A stretch of DNA of 64,000 bases from Fundicoccus sp052116145 (lineage in GTDB: Bacteria; Bacillota; Bacilli; Lactobacillales; Aerococcaceae). A program made the position numbers and the translations under genes. Within the stretch, counting starts at the first letter, position 1. Every line of letters starts with the position of its first letter. Shown here piece after piece: positions 17,808 through 26,276 of this stretch. Under the pieces are notes generated by a model. It was not told the origin of the DNA, did no database searches, and worked only from the letters and a program-made list of their open reading frames with translations. Where the stretch lies: assembly GCF_052116145.1 (NCBI RefSeq), contig NZ_JBQKLQ010000004.1, positions 1 through 64,000 on the forward strand, given 5' to 3'.

Positions 17808-18905
17808 ATGAAAAAAGTTATGGTGGTCTTTGGTACCAGACCAGAAGCAATAAAAATGTGCCCTTTAGTTAAAGAACTGAAGACAAGAGAGAAACTAAAT
17901 ACAGTTGTTTGTGTAACGGGTCAACATAGGGAAATGCTCGATCAGGTTCTAACTGCATTTGATGTTGTACCTGACTACGATCTATCTATAATGAAGGCAA
18001 AGCAGACACTATTTGACGTTACAATCAATATTCTTGAGAAAATGAAAGCGGTTCTTGAAGAAGTTAAGCCGGATGTTGTATTGGTTCATGGAGATACATC
18101 AACTACATTTGTGACAGCGTTGGCCTGCTTTTATTTGCAGATTCCTGTAGGACATATAGAAGCTGGACTGAGAACTTACAACATCTACTCACCATATCCA
18201 GAAGAGTTCAATAGACAAGCGGTTGGCATTGTATCAAATTTCAACTTTGCACCAACTGAAATGTCAAAAGAGAATCTTCTTAAGGAAGGTAAGAGTGCTG
18301 AAACTATCTTTGTGACGGGTAATACTGCTATTGATGCACTTAAGACGACAGTTCGTGATGATTACAATCATGAGAATTTAGAGTGGGCATCAGATAGTAG
18401 ACTTATTATGATTACGGCTCATAGAAGAGAGAACCTTGGTGAACCTATGAAAAATATGTTTAGGGCGATCAAGCGCATCATCGATGAAACATCTGATATT
18501 AAAGCAATCTATCCTATCCATATGAATCCTGTTGTAAGAGAAGCTGCCCAAGAGATTCTTGGATATACAGATAGAATAAGAATAATAGAACCGCTTGAAG
18601 TACTAGATTTCCATAACTTCTTATCCAGGTCTCATCTCATATTAACTGACAGTGGTGGAATTCAAGAAGAAGCTCCTAGTTTAGGAAAGCCAGTTCTTGT
18701 TATGAGAGATACTACAGAAAGGCCGGAAGGTATTGCTGCAGGAACACTCAAGTTAGTAGGAACGGATGAAGAGGTTATCTATAATACTTTTAAACAATTA
18801 TTAGAAGATCAAAATGAGTATGACAAAATGAGTAAAGCAAGCAATCCTTATGGAGATGGATTAGCAAGCAAGAGGATTGCAGATGTATTAGAGGATGTAT
18901 TATGA
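17808..18905 (+). CDS. wecB: UDP-N-acetylglucosamine 2-epimerase (non-hydrolysing)
   Basis: 365-aa enzyme that converts UDP-GlcNAc to UDP-ManNAc. Motifs: VFGTRPEAIKM at the start, VHGDTSTTF, GHIEAGLRTYNIYSPYPEE, ITAHRRENLGEP and TDSGGIQEEAPSLGKPVLV. It begins 17 nt after the dehydrogenase stop behind GGAATGAG. Together they give UDP-ManNAcA. A 239-nt stretch follows before the flippase; it begins with a 13-codon open frame overlapping the stop and shows no recognisable gene. Confidence 0.93.
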   Translation: MKKVMVVFGTRPEAIKMCPLVKELKTREKLNTVVCVTGQHREMLDQVLTAFDVVPDYDLSIMKAKQTLFDVTINILEKMKAVLEEVKPDVVLVHGDTSTTFVTALACFYLQIPVGHIEAGLRTYNIYSPYPEEFNRQAVGIVSNFNFAPTEMSKENLLKEGKSAETIFVTGNTAIDALKTTVRDDYNHENLEWASDSRLIMITAHRRENLGEPMKNMFRAIKRIIDETSDIKAIYPIHMNPVVREAAQEILGYTDRIRIIEPLEVLDFHNFLSRSHLILTDSGGIQEEAPSLGKPVLVMRDTTERPEGIAAGTLKLVGTDEEVIYNTFKQLLEDQNEYDKMSKASNPYGDGLASKRIADVLEDVL

Positions 18906-19144
18906 CTTTCTTTAGATATTATCATAAAAGAAATAGACGGTAGATTATCCTGCACTAGCAATAAATTTGAAAAATTATGGAGGTTAATCAGACAAAGAAA
19001 GTTTTTCTAACTAGAATCAATATATTTGTCGCGCCGATTTAGATTCGAGAAATAATAATAAAGTTAGACCATTTATAACATTAAAGTTTGTGCTCAGATA
19101 TTATGTAAAGTGTAGAAATTATTAATTATATATAGGGGACAGGA

Positions 19145-20668
19145 ATGAAAAAGACTGCATTGATACTAATGATAATTACAATTGCATCAAAATTAATTGG
19201 ATTTGGAAGAGAGATAGTACTAGCTTATTATTATGGTGCTTCTAGTATAAGTGATTCATACATAATTGCGTTTACAATACCTGGGGTCGTTTTTGCATTC
19301 GTTGGAAGTGGAATTTCTAATGCTTATATCCCAATGTATACGAAGCTAGAAACTGAAATAGGAGTATCAAAAGCGGATGATTATACAAACAATCTAGTTC
19401 ATATACTCCTTATAGCAAGCGTTATTTTAGTTGGATTAGGCCTTGCTTTTACTGAACCCTTGGTACAAATCTTTGCATCAGGATTTGAAGGGGAAACTTT
19501 GAGATTAGCTGTTAGGTTTACTAAAGTAACTTTATTTGGTATGTTTTTCACAGGTTTAATATATGTATTTAATGCCTATTTACAAATTAAAGGAAACTAC
19601 TTAATACCGGCATTGTCAGGGTTTCCTCTGAATTTAATTGTAGTTGTAGCGATTATTATAAGCTCAAAGGGACATATCATGGTATTGGCTTATGGTATAC
19701 TAGCTTCAATAATGGCACAATTTATTATTTTAATACCATCTATAATGAAGACGGATTTCAAATATAAATTATTGTTGAATTTTAAAGATCCTGAGATAAA
19801 AAATATGCTATATTTGGCGTTACCAGTAATTATAGGTGTTGCTGTTAATGACATAAATGTTATTGTAGATAGAACTATAGCTTCAAGAATTTCAATAGGC
19901 GGAATTTCGTCTTTAAATTATGCACAAAGATTGAATGCATTTGTTCAAGGTACAATAGTCACATCTATAGGTACTGCCATGTATCCGTTAATATCAAAAT
20001 TGGTTGTAAATCGAGACATGAAAGCTGTAAAAAAAGTAATTTCAGAAGCAATTTTGGGCACCACTCTACTCGTTTTGCCTTGTATGATTGGAGCAATGAC
20101 TTTATCTGAGCCAATAATAGAAGTGCTTTTTGGAAGAGGTGCTTTTGATACTAAAGCTGTAATTCTGACTTCAAAAGCATTATTCTATTATTCAATAGGT
20201 ATGATAGGGATTGGCTTGCGCGACATAATCTCAAGACCATTTTACGCTATGCAGGATACAAAAACTCCTATGATAAATGCTTCGATTGGGATGATAGTAA
20301 ATATTATTTTGAATTTAATTTTGGCTTACTACATGGGGATTGCTGGACTCGCTTTAGCAACTAGTATTTCGTCTTTATTTATTGTAATTCTTTTACTAAC
20401 AAGCCTAAGAAAAAAGATAGGCCCTTTTGGTGCTAAACAAATATCAATTTCAATCTTAAAAATTTTATTTTCTTCAATACTGATGGGTGTGATAACCAAG
20501 TTAGGATTTAATTACTTGATAACTGCTTTAAGCTTAAAAATAGCACTACTAGCATCAATCATGATTGGAGGTGTTTCATATTTTATTTTAATTCAATTTA
20601 TGAAAATCCAAGAGATTGAAGTAATGGTGGATTTTATAATGAGGTTAGCCACCTCTAAAAATCCATAA
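19145..20668 (+). CDS. MurJ/MviN-family lipid-linked oligosaccharide flippase, 3' end altered by IS30
   Basis: 507-aa MVF-type flippase with about 13-14 membrane helices. Signature blocks: ASKLIGFGREIVLAYYYGAS, GSGISNAYIPMY and the RPFYAMQDTKTPM segment. In this position it most likely moves the capsule repeat unit across the membrane (Wzx role), since no other flippase is in the cluster; the chromosomal lipid II flippase would be elsewhere. The last about 13 codons after EIEV (MVDFIMRLATSKNP) appear to come from the IS30 left end: after the IS the same 14 bp recurs and continues in a frame ending ITSLIKKKLK-stop, probably the native C terminus. Confidence 0.85.
   Translation: MKKTALILMIITIASKLIGFGREIVLAYYYGASSISDSYIIAFTIPGVVFAFVGSGISNAYIPMYTKLETEIGVSKADDYTNNLVHILLIASVILVGLGLAFTEPLVQIFASGFEGETLRLAVRFTKVTLFGMFFTGLIYVFNAYLQIKGNYLIPALSGFPLNLIVVVAIIISSKGHIMVLAYGILASIMAQFIILIPSIMKTDFKYKLLLNFKDPEIKNMLYLALPVIIGVAVNDINVIVDRTIASRISIGGISSLNYAQRLNAFVQGTIVTSIGTAMYPLISKLVVNRDMKAVKKVISEAILGTTLLVLPCMIGAMTLSEPIIEVLFGRGAFDTKAVILTSKALFYYSIGMIGIGLRDIISRPFYAMQDTKTPMINASIGMIVNIILNLILAYYMGIAGLALATSISSLFIVILLLTSLRKKIGPFGAKQISISILKILFSSILMGVITKLGFNYLITALSLKIALLASIMIGGVSYFILIQFMKIQEIEVMVDFIMRLATSKNP
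20612..20625 (+). repeat. Left copy of 14-bp direct repeat flanking the IS30 element
   Basis: GAGATTGAAGTAAT within the flippase gene recurs exactly at 22014-22027, beyond the IS30 element. It looks like a long target duplication or a homologous join. The 18 nt between this repeat and the proposed IS tip (20626-20643) are not repeated on the right, so the precise IS border is open. Confidence 0.6.
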
Positions 20669-20738
20669 AAAAACGCCACGTGAATTACATGTTATATTGA
20701 AGTTACCACTAACTCTCAATAGACAAGGATGAATTCAT

Positions 20739-21842
20739 ATGACGCAAGACCAGTTTAACACAGTCTCACGAAAAGAGACACACTTATCTTATCAAGAACG
20801 TTGTCACATTCAGATTCTCAAGAAAGAAGCCTATTCTCACCGCGCCATTGCTAAGTTATTAGGGCGATCCCCTCAAACCATTCATAATGAAGTGAAAAGA
20901 GGCACCATCACGCAACTGAAACGCCAAAAACAAAACGGTAAAACCTACGACTATACCTACACACTATATGATGCCGATGCCGGACAAGCTAATTATGAGC
21001 GTCAACGTCTTCACTGCGGTAGGCGACCTAAATGGGCGGATTCCAACGCCTTTATTGACTGGGCAGACGAAAAGATGCTTCAAGATAAATGGTCCCCCGA
21101 TGTTGTCGTGGGTTTTGCTCGTGAACATCAGTTGTTTGACGCTGCGATTGTTCCTTGTACAACGACGTTATACCATTGGATCGATAGCGGTGTGATGAAA
21201 ACTCGCAACTTGGATTTGTTAGAAAAGCTGTCGCGTCATACCAAGAAACGAACGACTAAAGCGCGTCGAAACAAACGTGTCTTAGGACCATCGATTGAAG
21301 ATCGCCCAAAAGTAATCGAAACCAGAGAGCACTTTGGACACTGGGAAATTGATACAGTGATTGGCAGTCAAGCGGCCTGTGACCCTGTATTGTTGACATT
21401 AGTCGAACGTAAGACGCGCTATGAAGTCATTCTGAAACTCAAGAACAAAACGGCTCAGGCTGTGGATGAAGCGATGGATTCTCTGCGTCAACGCGCAGGT
21501 GATGCTTTCAATCAACTATTTAAAACGATCACATCAGATAATGGCTCGGAATTTGCGGGCCTGCATACCGCTTTACAGGATACACTCGACGTCTATTTTA
21601 CGCACCCTTATGCTTCTTGGGAACGTGGAACGAGTGAGAATCAACATAAAATCATTCGTCGCTTTCTTCCTAAAGGACAACCACTCCAAGCATTATGCGA
21701 GGTAAAGTGCCTAAGGATTCAAAACTGGATGAATGATTATCCACGCAAGCTATTAGGCTATCAAACGCCTTATGAGTGTTTCGTGAGAGAATTTCACAAA
21801 GAACGCCAAGTGCAACCGAAGAATGAATCTGTTAGTGCTTGA
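20739..21842 (+). CDS. IS30-family transposase
   Basis: 367-aa transposase with an N-terminal helix-turn-helix (YSHRAIAKLLGRSPQTIHNEVKRG, about 31-54) and a DDE integrase core: HWEIDTVIG, TSDNGSEFA and SWERGTSENQH supply the D, D and E residues. Length is normal for the family and the frame is open, so it may be active. GC content is higher than in the surrounding capsule genes. The stop codon lies inside the left arm of a large inverted repeat (21831-21940). Confidence 0.95.
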   Translation: MTQDQFNTVSRKETHLSYQERCHIQILKKEAYSHRAIAKLLGRSPQTIHNEVKRGTITQLKRQKQNGKTYDYTYTLYDADAGQANYERQRLHCGRRPKWADSNAFIDWADEKMLQDKWSPDVVVGFAREHQLFDAAIVPCTTTLYHWIDSGVMKTRNLDLLEKLSRHTKKRTTKARRNKRVLGPSIEDRPKVIETREHFGHWEIDTVIGSQAACDPVLLTLVERKTRYEVILKLKNKTAQAVDEAMDSLRQRAGDAFNQLFKTITSDNGSEFAGLHTALQDTLDVYFTHPYASWERGTSENQHKIIRRFLPKGQPLQALCEVKCLRIQNWMNDYPRKLLGYQTPYECFVREFHKERQVQPKNESVSA

Positions 21843-21940
21843 TACCGAGTCTCACTCGGCATGACTTGATTGCTGAGTAGCCGGCAAGTGCACGATCGAC
21901 CAAGGGACTGCTCTACCTCAGCTTGTTATCAAGCACTGAC
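21831..21940 (+). other. Branched inverted-repeat element at the 3' end of the IS30 transposase gene
   Basis: A 14-bp arm (GTTAGTGCTTGATA) pairs with TATCAAGCACTGAC at 21927-21940, with 13 of 14 positions complementary and an 11-bp perfect core. Inside are a second hairpin CCGAG-TCTCA-CTCGG (21845-21859) and a third stem GCTGAGTAG/CTACCTCAGC. The layout is a multi-branched fold of about 110 nt that includes the transposase stop codon. It has no T-run, so it is not a plain terminator. It might limit readthrough or bind transposase; its function is unknown. Confidence 0.55.
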
Positions 21941-22013
21941 GGGCAATAAAATAAGTTAAGTTAGTTGGTAACACACTAAAAAATAAAGTGGCTAACTTAA
22001 ACTTGAAATTTTC

Positions 22014-22027
22014 GAGATTGAAGTAAT
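22014..22027 (+). repeat. Right copy of 14-bp direct repeat flanking the IS30 element
   Basis: Exact second copy of GAGATTGAAGTAAT. The frame through it continues I-T-S-L-I-K-K-K-L-K-stop to 22057, a plausible native C terminus for the flippase. From there to 22097 only 40 AT-rich nt remain before the IS21 element. Confidence 0.6.
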
Positions 22028-22296
22028 TACATCTTTGATTAAAAAGAAATTAAAATAACTATTAATAAATTAAGCTTAATTAAAGATACATAGAAAGTGA
22101 TTATTCCGCGCTCTCAGGACCACCAATATCCATATCGAGTCCACCAGGCCAACCGTTAAATTCACGTAATAACCAAACTAAATCCGCACATCGGGTCCAC
22201 CTATCCATGGATCAAGTCCGCTTTTCGTGCCTCTTTTATGTATAGTTACTTTGGAAGTGTAATTACTTCTAACTATATATAAAGGAGGCTATTTTT

Positions 22297-23859
22297 ATGG
22301 CTAGAAAAATCCCTGTGAAACTGGTAATGAAATATCGCGATCAAGGTTTATCGCGGAATATGATTGCGAAGACACAGAAAGTTGGAAAAAGTTCAGTGAG
22401 TGAGGTTTTTAAACGGGCTGAGGAGCTTCAACTATGTTACCAAGACATTGAGTCATTAACAGATATCGAAGCTTATCGTCGCTTCTTTCCAGAGCGTTAT
22501 CAGTCGGAAATTTTGTATGACGCTCCTAATTATGATGACATTCATAAAGAACTTCAGCGCGTTGGTGTCACTTTAAAAATCCTATGGCAGGAATATGTTG
22601 ACCGTTGTCGAACAAAAGAAAGTATCGCGGTTGGGTATTCAAAATTCTGTGATGATTATCAAAAGCACATTGCCAAGTATCGGTTGACGAATCATCTGAC
22701 CCATAAACCAGGGGTAACGGTGCAGGTGGACTGGGGAGGCTCTACGATGCAGTTAGTCGATTTAAATACTGGAGAAGTTATTCCAGTCTATTTATTTGTA
22801 GGAACGTTACCATACAGTCAGTATACTTATGTAGAAGCGACATTGGATATGAAGAGTCATACGTGGCTCAAATGCCATGTCAATCTATTTGAATTTTTGG
22901 GTGGCACGCCGATCCGACTAGTTTGCGACAATCTCAAAGTAGGCGTAGTGAGTCATCCTAAAGAGGGAGATATTGTATTAAATGCACACTATGAAGCCCT
23001 AGCGAATCATTATGTGATGGCCATTATGCCAGCTCAAGTTCGAAAACCCAAACAAAAAGCAGCCGTTGAAGGTGCGGTAGGAAAAATTGCGACTGCTCTC
23101 ATCGCTTCTCTACGCCATGAGACCTTTTCTTCTTTTGCGCTGTTGAAAGAAGCAATTCGAGAAAAGTTACTTATTTATAACGCGAGACCTTTCCAAAAAC
23201 GCGAAGGGAGTCGTCAGCTTGTCTTCGAAGAAACTGAACGGGATAAACTTCGTCCACTGCCTTCGGTTCCTTATGAAATTGCGGACTGGGTCTATGGACG
23301 TAAGGTGAAATATGATTGTCATGTAACATTCCAAAAGAATAACTACTCGTGCCCCTATCAATACTTGAAGAAAACAGTTGATTTGAAGGTGACGAGCCAC
23401 TTAGTCGAAATCTTCTATCAACATGAACGAATAGCGACACATAAGCGGTTTCCAGTTTATCAAGAATATGCATTCTCTACCTTACCTGAACATCTGCCAG
23501 ATCAATTTAATCAACCAGAATGGAATGACCAACGGTTACTACGATGGGCAGAAAAAATCGGTCCTTTTACATGCAAAGTCATTACACGAATTTTTGAGAG
23601 TGTACAAATCAAAGAACAAGGGTATCAATCTGCTTTATCTGTCTTAAATCTATCTAAGAAATATTCGGATAATCATTTAAATAAAGCTTGCCAGATTGCG
23701 TTAGAGCGAGTTCATTCACCAAGATATCGTCAGTTGGATGCTATATTGACAAATCCAGTGAATAAATCACTATTTAATTCGATGGAGTTAGAAGCACCCG
23801 TTACTCGCATGGGATATGTTAGAGGTTCAGACTATTATGGAGGTAAACAACATGATTAA
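22297..23859 (+). CDS. istA: IS21-family transposase IstA
   Basis: 520-aa transposase. N-terminal helix-turn-helix (GLSRNMIAKTQKVGKSSVSE), then the DDE core with VQVDWGGSTMQ, RLVCDNLKVG and the KAAVEGAVGK Glu segment, and a C-terminal domain. Preceded by a strong AAAGGAGG site. The stop overlaps the start of istB by 8 nt, the normal IS21 arrangement. Intact. Confidence 0.95.
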   Translation: MARKIPVKLVMKYRDQGLSRNMIAKTQKVGKSSVSEVFKRAEELQLCYQDIESLTDIEAYRRFFPERYQSEILYDAPNYDDIHKELQRVGVTLKILWQEYVDRCRTKESIAVGYSKFCDDYQKHIAKYRLTNHLTHKPGVTVQVDWGGSTMQLVDLNTGEVIPVYLFVGTLPYSQYTYVEATLDMKSHTWLKCHVNLFEFLGGTPIRLVCDNLKVGVVSHPKEGDIVLNAHYEALANHYVMAIMPAQVRKPKQKAAVEGAVGKIATALIASLRHETFSSFALLKEAIREKLLIYNARPFQKREGSRQLVFEETERDKLRPLPSVPYEIADWVYGRKVKYDCHVTFQKNNYSCPYQYLKKTVDLKVTSHLVEIFYQHERIATHKRFPVYQEYAFSTLPEHLPDQFNQPEWNDQRLLRWAEKIGPFTCKVITRIFESVQIKEQGYQSALSVLNLSKKYSDNHLNKACQIALERVHSPRYRQLDAILTNPVNKSLFNSMELEAPVTRMGYVRGSDYYGGKQHD

Positions 23860-24592
23860 TTCAGAAACCATACGTAAATTAAGACAATTAGACTTAGGAG
23901 AACTCGTTGCTGCTTTAGAGTTACAAGAAGCCGATATGGAGACACGCCATCTAACCTTCGATGACAGGTTTCAGATAGCGACAGATTACCTCTATCAAGA
24001 GAAATATAATCATCGAATCAAAGGAATCATACATCGTGCTAAACTACGAATCAAAGAAGCAGATTTAAGATCGATTCAATATGAGCATCGAGATATCAAT
24101 CGCGAGATGCTTCAGGAGCTAGGTACTTGTAACTTTGTTAAGCACCATATGAATGTCATTTTTCAAGGTTTTACTGGTTCAGGTAAGACATACTTGAGCT
24201 GTGCACTTGCTAAAGAAGCATGTAAATTAGAAATTCGCACACGATATATAAGGTTACCTGATTTATTAATAGAGCGAGATGAAGCATCGTTCAAAGAACA
24301 AGGAGTGGCTAAACTCCTCAATAAATATTCTAATTACGGCCTGTTAGTGCTTGATGAATGGCTTCTTGACGATCTTTTGGACGAAGATCTCAAATTTATT
24401 TTTGAACTAATTGAACGACGCCACGATACTCACTCCACAATCTATTGTACACAATTTCGAAAAGCAGATTGGCATCAAAGATTAGGTGGTGGTATTCACG
24501 CCGATGCGATTATGGATCGAATTGTACATAAAGCCTTTTGGTACGATACTGGAAAGATGAATATGCGCGAATTTAATGCTCAAACAGAATAA
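23852..24592 (+). CDS. istB: IS21-family helper ATPase IstB
   Basis: 246-aa AAA+ ATPase that helps IstA choose targets. Walker A GFTGSGKTYLSC, Walker B LLVLDEWLLDD, and the sensor region IYCTQFRKADWHQRLGGG. I chose the ATG at 23852 because TGGAGGTAAACAAC lies directly before it; the in-frame TTG at 23816 has no such site. An inverted repeat follows 12 nt after the stop. Confidence 0.95.
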   Translation: MINSETIRKLRQLDLGELVAALELQEADMETRHLTFDDRFQIATDYLYQEKYNHRIKGIIHRAKLRIKEADLRSIQYEHRDINREMLQELGTCNFVKHHMNVIFQGFTGSGKTYLSCALAKEACKLEIRTRYIRLPDLLIERDEASFKEQGVAKLLNKYSNYGLLVLDEWLLDDLLDEDLKFIFELIERRHDTHSTIYCTQFRKADWHQRLGGGIHADAIMDRIVHKAFWYDTGKMNMREFNAQTE

Positions 24593-24604
24593 CAAATGAA
24601 CCAT

Positions 24605-24630
24605 AGCCACGCTAACTTGTTAGCGTGGCT
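24605..24630 (+). repeat. Perfect hairpin after istB
   Basis: AGCCACGCTAAC and GTTAGCGTGGCT form a 12-bp perfect stem around TT. There is no T-run, so it may act as a transcription pause or weak stop inside the IS rather than a full terminator. Confidence 0.6.
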
Positions 24631-24748
24631 ACTTAAATGGACCTGATATGCGGACTAGTGGACTCGAAATGGCTATCAAAAGACTCGTCCTGCTGGAGAG
24701 GTGGACCTGAGAGCGCGGAATAATCAGAAAGCGAGGTGAACACAACCA

Positions 24749-25741
24749 ATGAACATATTATTAACCGGCGGCCTAGGCTTTATCGGCAGCCATACAACCA
24801 TAGAACTTATAAAAAATAACCATATCGTTATCATCGCTGATAATCTTATCAACTCAAAGATTGAAGTACTGGACAAGCTATCTACCATAACTGGCATCAA
24901 ACCATCTTTCTATCAGATCGATGTAACTGATGAAGCAAAAGTAGAGGAAATCTTTTCTTCTCATAAAATCGATGGTGTGATTCACTTCGCTGGCCTTAAA
25001 GCTGTAGGTGAATCTGTTTCCAAGCCACTTGAGTATTACTATAATAATTTGGTAAGTACTATGGTACTTAGCAAGATGTGTGTGAAATATGGAGTGGGTA
25101 AATTTGTCTTCAGCTCATCTGCAACAGTGTATGGCGACCAGCCATCGCCTCTTAAAGAAGATATGGAACTTAAGATGACAACCAATCCTTACGGTGAAAC
25201 CAAAGCCATGAGTGAAAGAATATTAACGGATACAGCCCATGCTAATGAATGGTTTGCTGTTAGTCTATTAAGATACTTCAATCCAGTAGGTGCTCATGAG
25301 AGTGGATTGATTGGAGAAGATCCTAATGGTATGCCAAATAATTTGATGCCTTTTGTGACGAAGGTTGCTAAAGGACAATTGGAGAAGTTAAGTGTATTCG
25401 GAAACGACTATGATACAATAGATGGGACAGGCGTCCGTGATTATATTCATGTAGTGGATCTTGCTAAAGGCCATGTAAAGGCTATTGAGAATCTTAAAGA
25501 TGGAGTTAACACCTATAACCTGGGAACCGGCAGAGGAACTTCTGTTTTAGAACTTGTTAATGCTTTTATGAAGGTCAATAACATTGATGTTCCTTATGAG
25601 ATTGTCGGAAGACGTCCGGGGGATATCGCGACCTGCTTCGCCGATGCTAGTAAAGCTGAAAGAGAGCTTGACTGGAAGGCTGAGCTTGGGATTGAAGAAA
25701 TGGTCAGGGATGCTTGGAAGTTTGAGCAGAACAATAAGTAG
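24749..25741 (+). CDS. galE: UDP-glucose 4-epimerase
   Basis: 330-aa SDR enzyme that interconverts UDP-Glc/UDP-Gal (or the GlcNAc/GalNAc forms). TGGLGFIGSHT nucleotide motif, FSSSATVYG Ser region, Tyr-x3-Lys in NPYGETK, and the C-terminal GRRPGDIATCFAD block. Codon use and the VKFGVGKFVFSSS-type neighbours fit the capsule genes, so it is probably the last capsule gene, supplying a galactose-type sugar. Its ribosome site (GCGAGGTG) lies just right of the IS21 target duplication; before the insertion it would have followed the flippase by about 75 nt. Confidence 0.93.
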   Translation: MNILLTGGLGFIGSHTTIELIKNNHIVIIADNLINSKIEVLDKLSTITGIKPSFYQIDVTDEAKVEEIFSSHKIDGVIHFAGLKAVGESVSKPLEYYYNNLVSTMVLSKMCVKYGVGKFVFSSSATVYGDQPSPLKEDMELKMTTNPYGETKAMSERILTDTAHANEWFAVSLLRYFNPVGAHESGLIGEDPNGMPNNLMPFVTKVAKGQLEKLSVFGNDYDTIDGTGVRDYIHVVDLAKGHVKAIENLKDGVNTYNLGTGRGTSVLELVNAFMKVNNIDVPYEIVGRRPGDIATCFADASKAERELDWKAELGIEEMVRDAWKFEQNNK

Positions 25742-25914
25742 ATCAGTAGAATAAGTTGATTCCCTACTCCCCAAAACTCCCCAAGAAACTTTTCATCCAC
25801 ATAAGTAAATTTTGGGAATCTTATATGAGGCTTAGAAGCAACATTAGTTGATTAGGGTGATGGAGAGATGAGCAGCTATACAGAATAAACAGATAGGCAA
25901 ATAGGCTGGTATCA

Positions 25915-25965
25915 AGATCGGTAGTGACATTGAGATCGGTAGTGACATTGAGATCGGTAGTGACG
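25915..25965 (+). repeat. 18-bp tandem repeat, about 2.8 units
   Basis: Unit AGATCGGTAGTGACATTG occurs twice in full and a third time for 14-15 nt, head to tail without spacers. It has no coding potential in a plausible frame. Confidence 0.85.
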
Positions 25966-26074
25966 AGTGAGTGACCCTGCCTGATATGCATGACATTTAC
26001 CAGACAGATAACCTTGATTAGTTTGACACCCAGATAAGCAGTGATGGTTACTTTTCAGATTAGCAGTGAAAGAG

Positions 26075-26110
26075 AACGGGCATTTTTAGTAGCAGAGATG
26101 TCCGTTTTTT
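26075..26110 (+). terminator. Rho-independent terminator
   Basis: AACGGGCA pairs with TGTCCGTT (7 of 8 positions) and is followed by a run of T. It could end transcription from galE, 330 nt upstream. Confidence 0.65.
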
Positions 26111-26164
26111 CAGAAGATGAGTTTACAGAATATTGTATTAATAATAAATGAAAGGCGTGATTTA

Positions 26165-26274
26165 ATGAATAAGGTATTAAACCTGGATGATTATTTTGTA
26201 CAGAAAGGGATTGAAGAACTTCCTGGCAGCTTAAAAAATGTCTTGAGCAGAGTTGTAGAAGATATAGCGATGTT
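26165..26274 (+). pseudogene. 5' fragment of an unknown gene cut by the IS3-family element
   Basis: An ATG preceded by GAAAGGCGTG starts a frame MNKVLNLDDYFVQKGIEE and continues to a point where the IS left end (TGTCAAG) begins at 26275; the frame then runs only into IS sequence. About 36 native codons remain. I do not recognise the family. No matching remainder is visible to the right of the IS, where a gene on the other strand follows, so the rest seems lost. Confidence 0.55.
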
Positions 26275-26276
26275 TG

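Larger units (their letters stand above)
20644..21996 (+). mobile_element. IS30-family insertion sequence
   Basis: Element of about 1.35 kb with one transposase gene. Proposed ends are the inverted pair GTTAGCCAC (20644-20652) and GTGGCTAAC (21988-21996), followed inward by AT-rich, partly matching sequence. A second inverted pair lies inside (GTTACCACTAACT near 20702 and AGTTAGTTGGTAAC at 21959-21972). The ends are therefore not certain. The insertion is at the 3' end of the flippase gene and flanked by a 14-bp direct repeat, longer than the few bp usual for most IS30 members. Confidence 0.7.
22098..24726 (+). mobile_element. IS21-family insertion sequence
   Basis: 2.63-kb element with istA and istB. 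Terminal inverted repeats are TGATTATTCCGCGCTCTCAGG at the left and its complement at the right; the 27-bp ends differ at one base (GGACCACC against GGTCCACC). The 5-bp sequence GAAAG is duplicated at 22093-22097 and 24727-24731, in the usual IS21 range. Both ends also hold several GTCCAC/TCCGC-type internal repeats, as expected for IS21 transposase binding sites. It landed in the leader of galE, 22 nt before its ATG, cutting galE from the rest of the capsule genes. Confidence 0.95.
25742..26164. other. Non-coding stretch after galE
   Basis: No gene seen. It holds an inverted pair GATTCCC (25758) and GGGAATC (25814), a short tandem repeat (25915-25965), two similar CAGAT-AGCAGTGA motifs near 26030-26068, and a terminator at 26075-26110. 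It looks like eroded intergenic sequence at the edge of the capsule locus. Confidence 0.5.

Noticed and set aside
18903..18944. 13-codon frame overlapping the wecB stop
   Set aside because: Too short to support as a gene; the 239 nt before the flippase show no further homology I can recognise.
25915..25965. Possible CRISPR array
   Set aside because: The units are 18 bp, head to tail and without spacers, and no cas genes are present. No CRISPR array was seen anywhere in the window.
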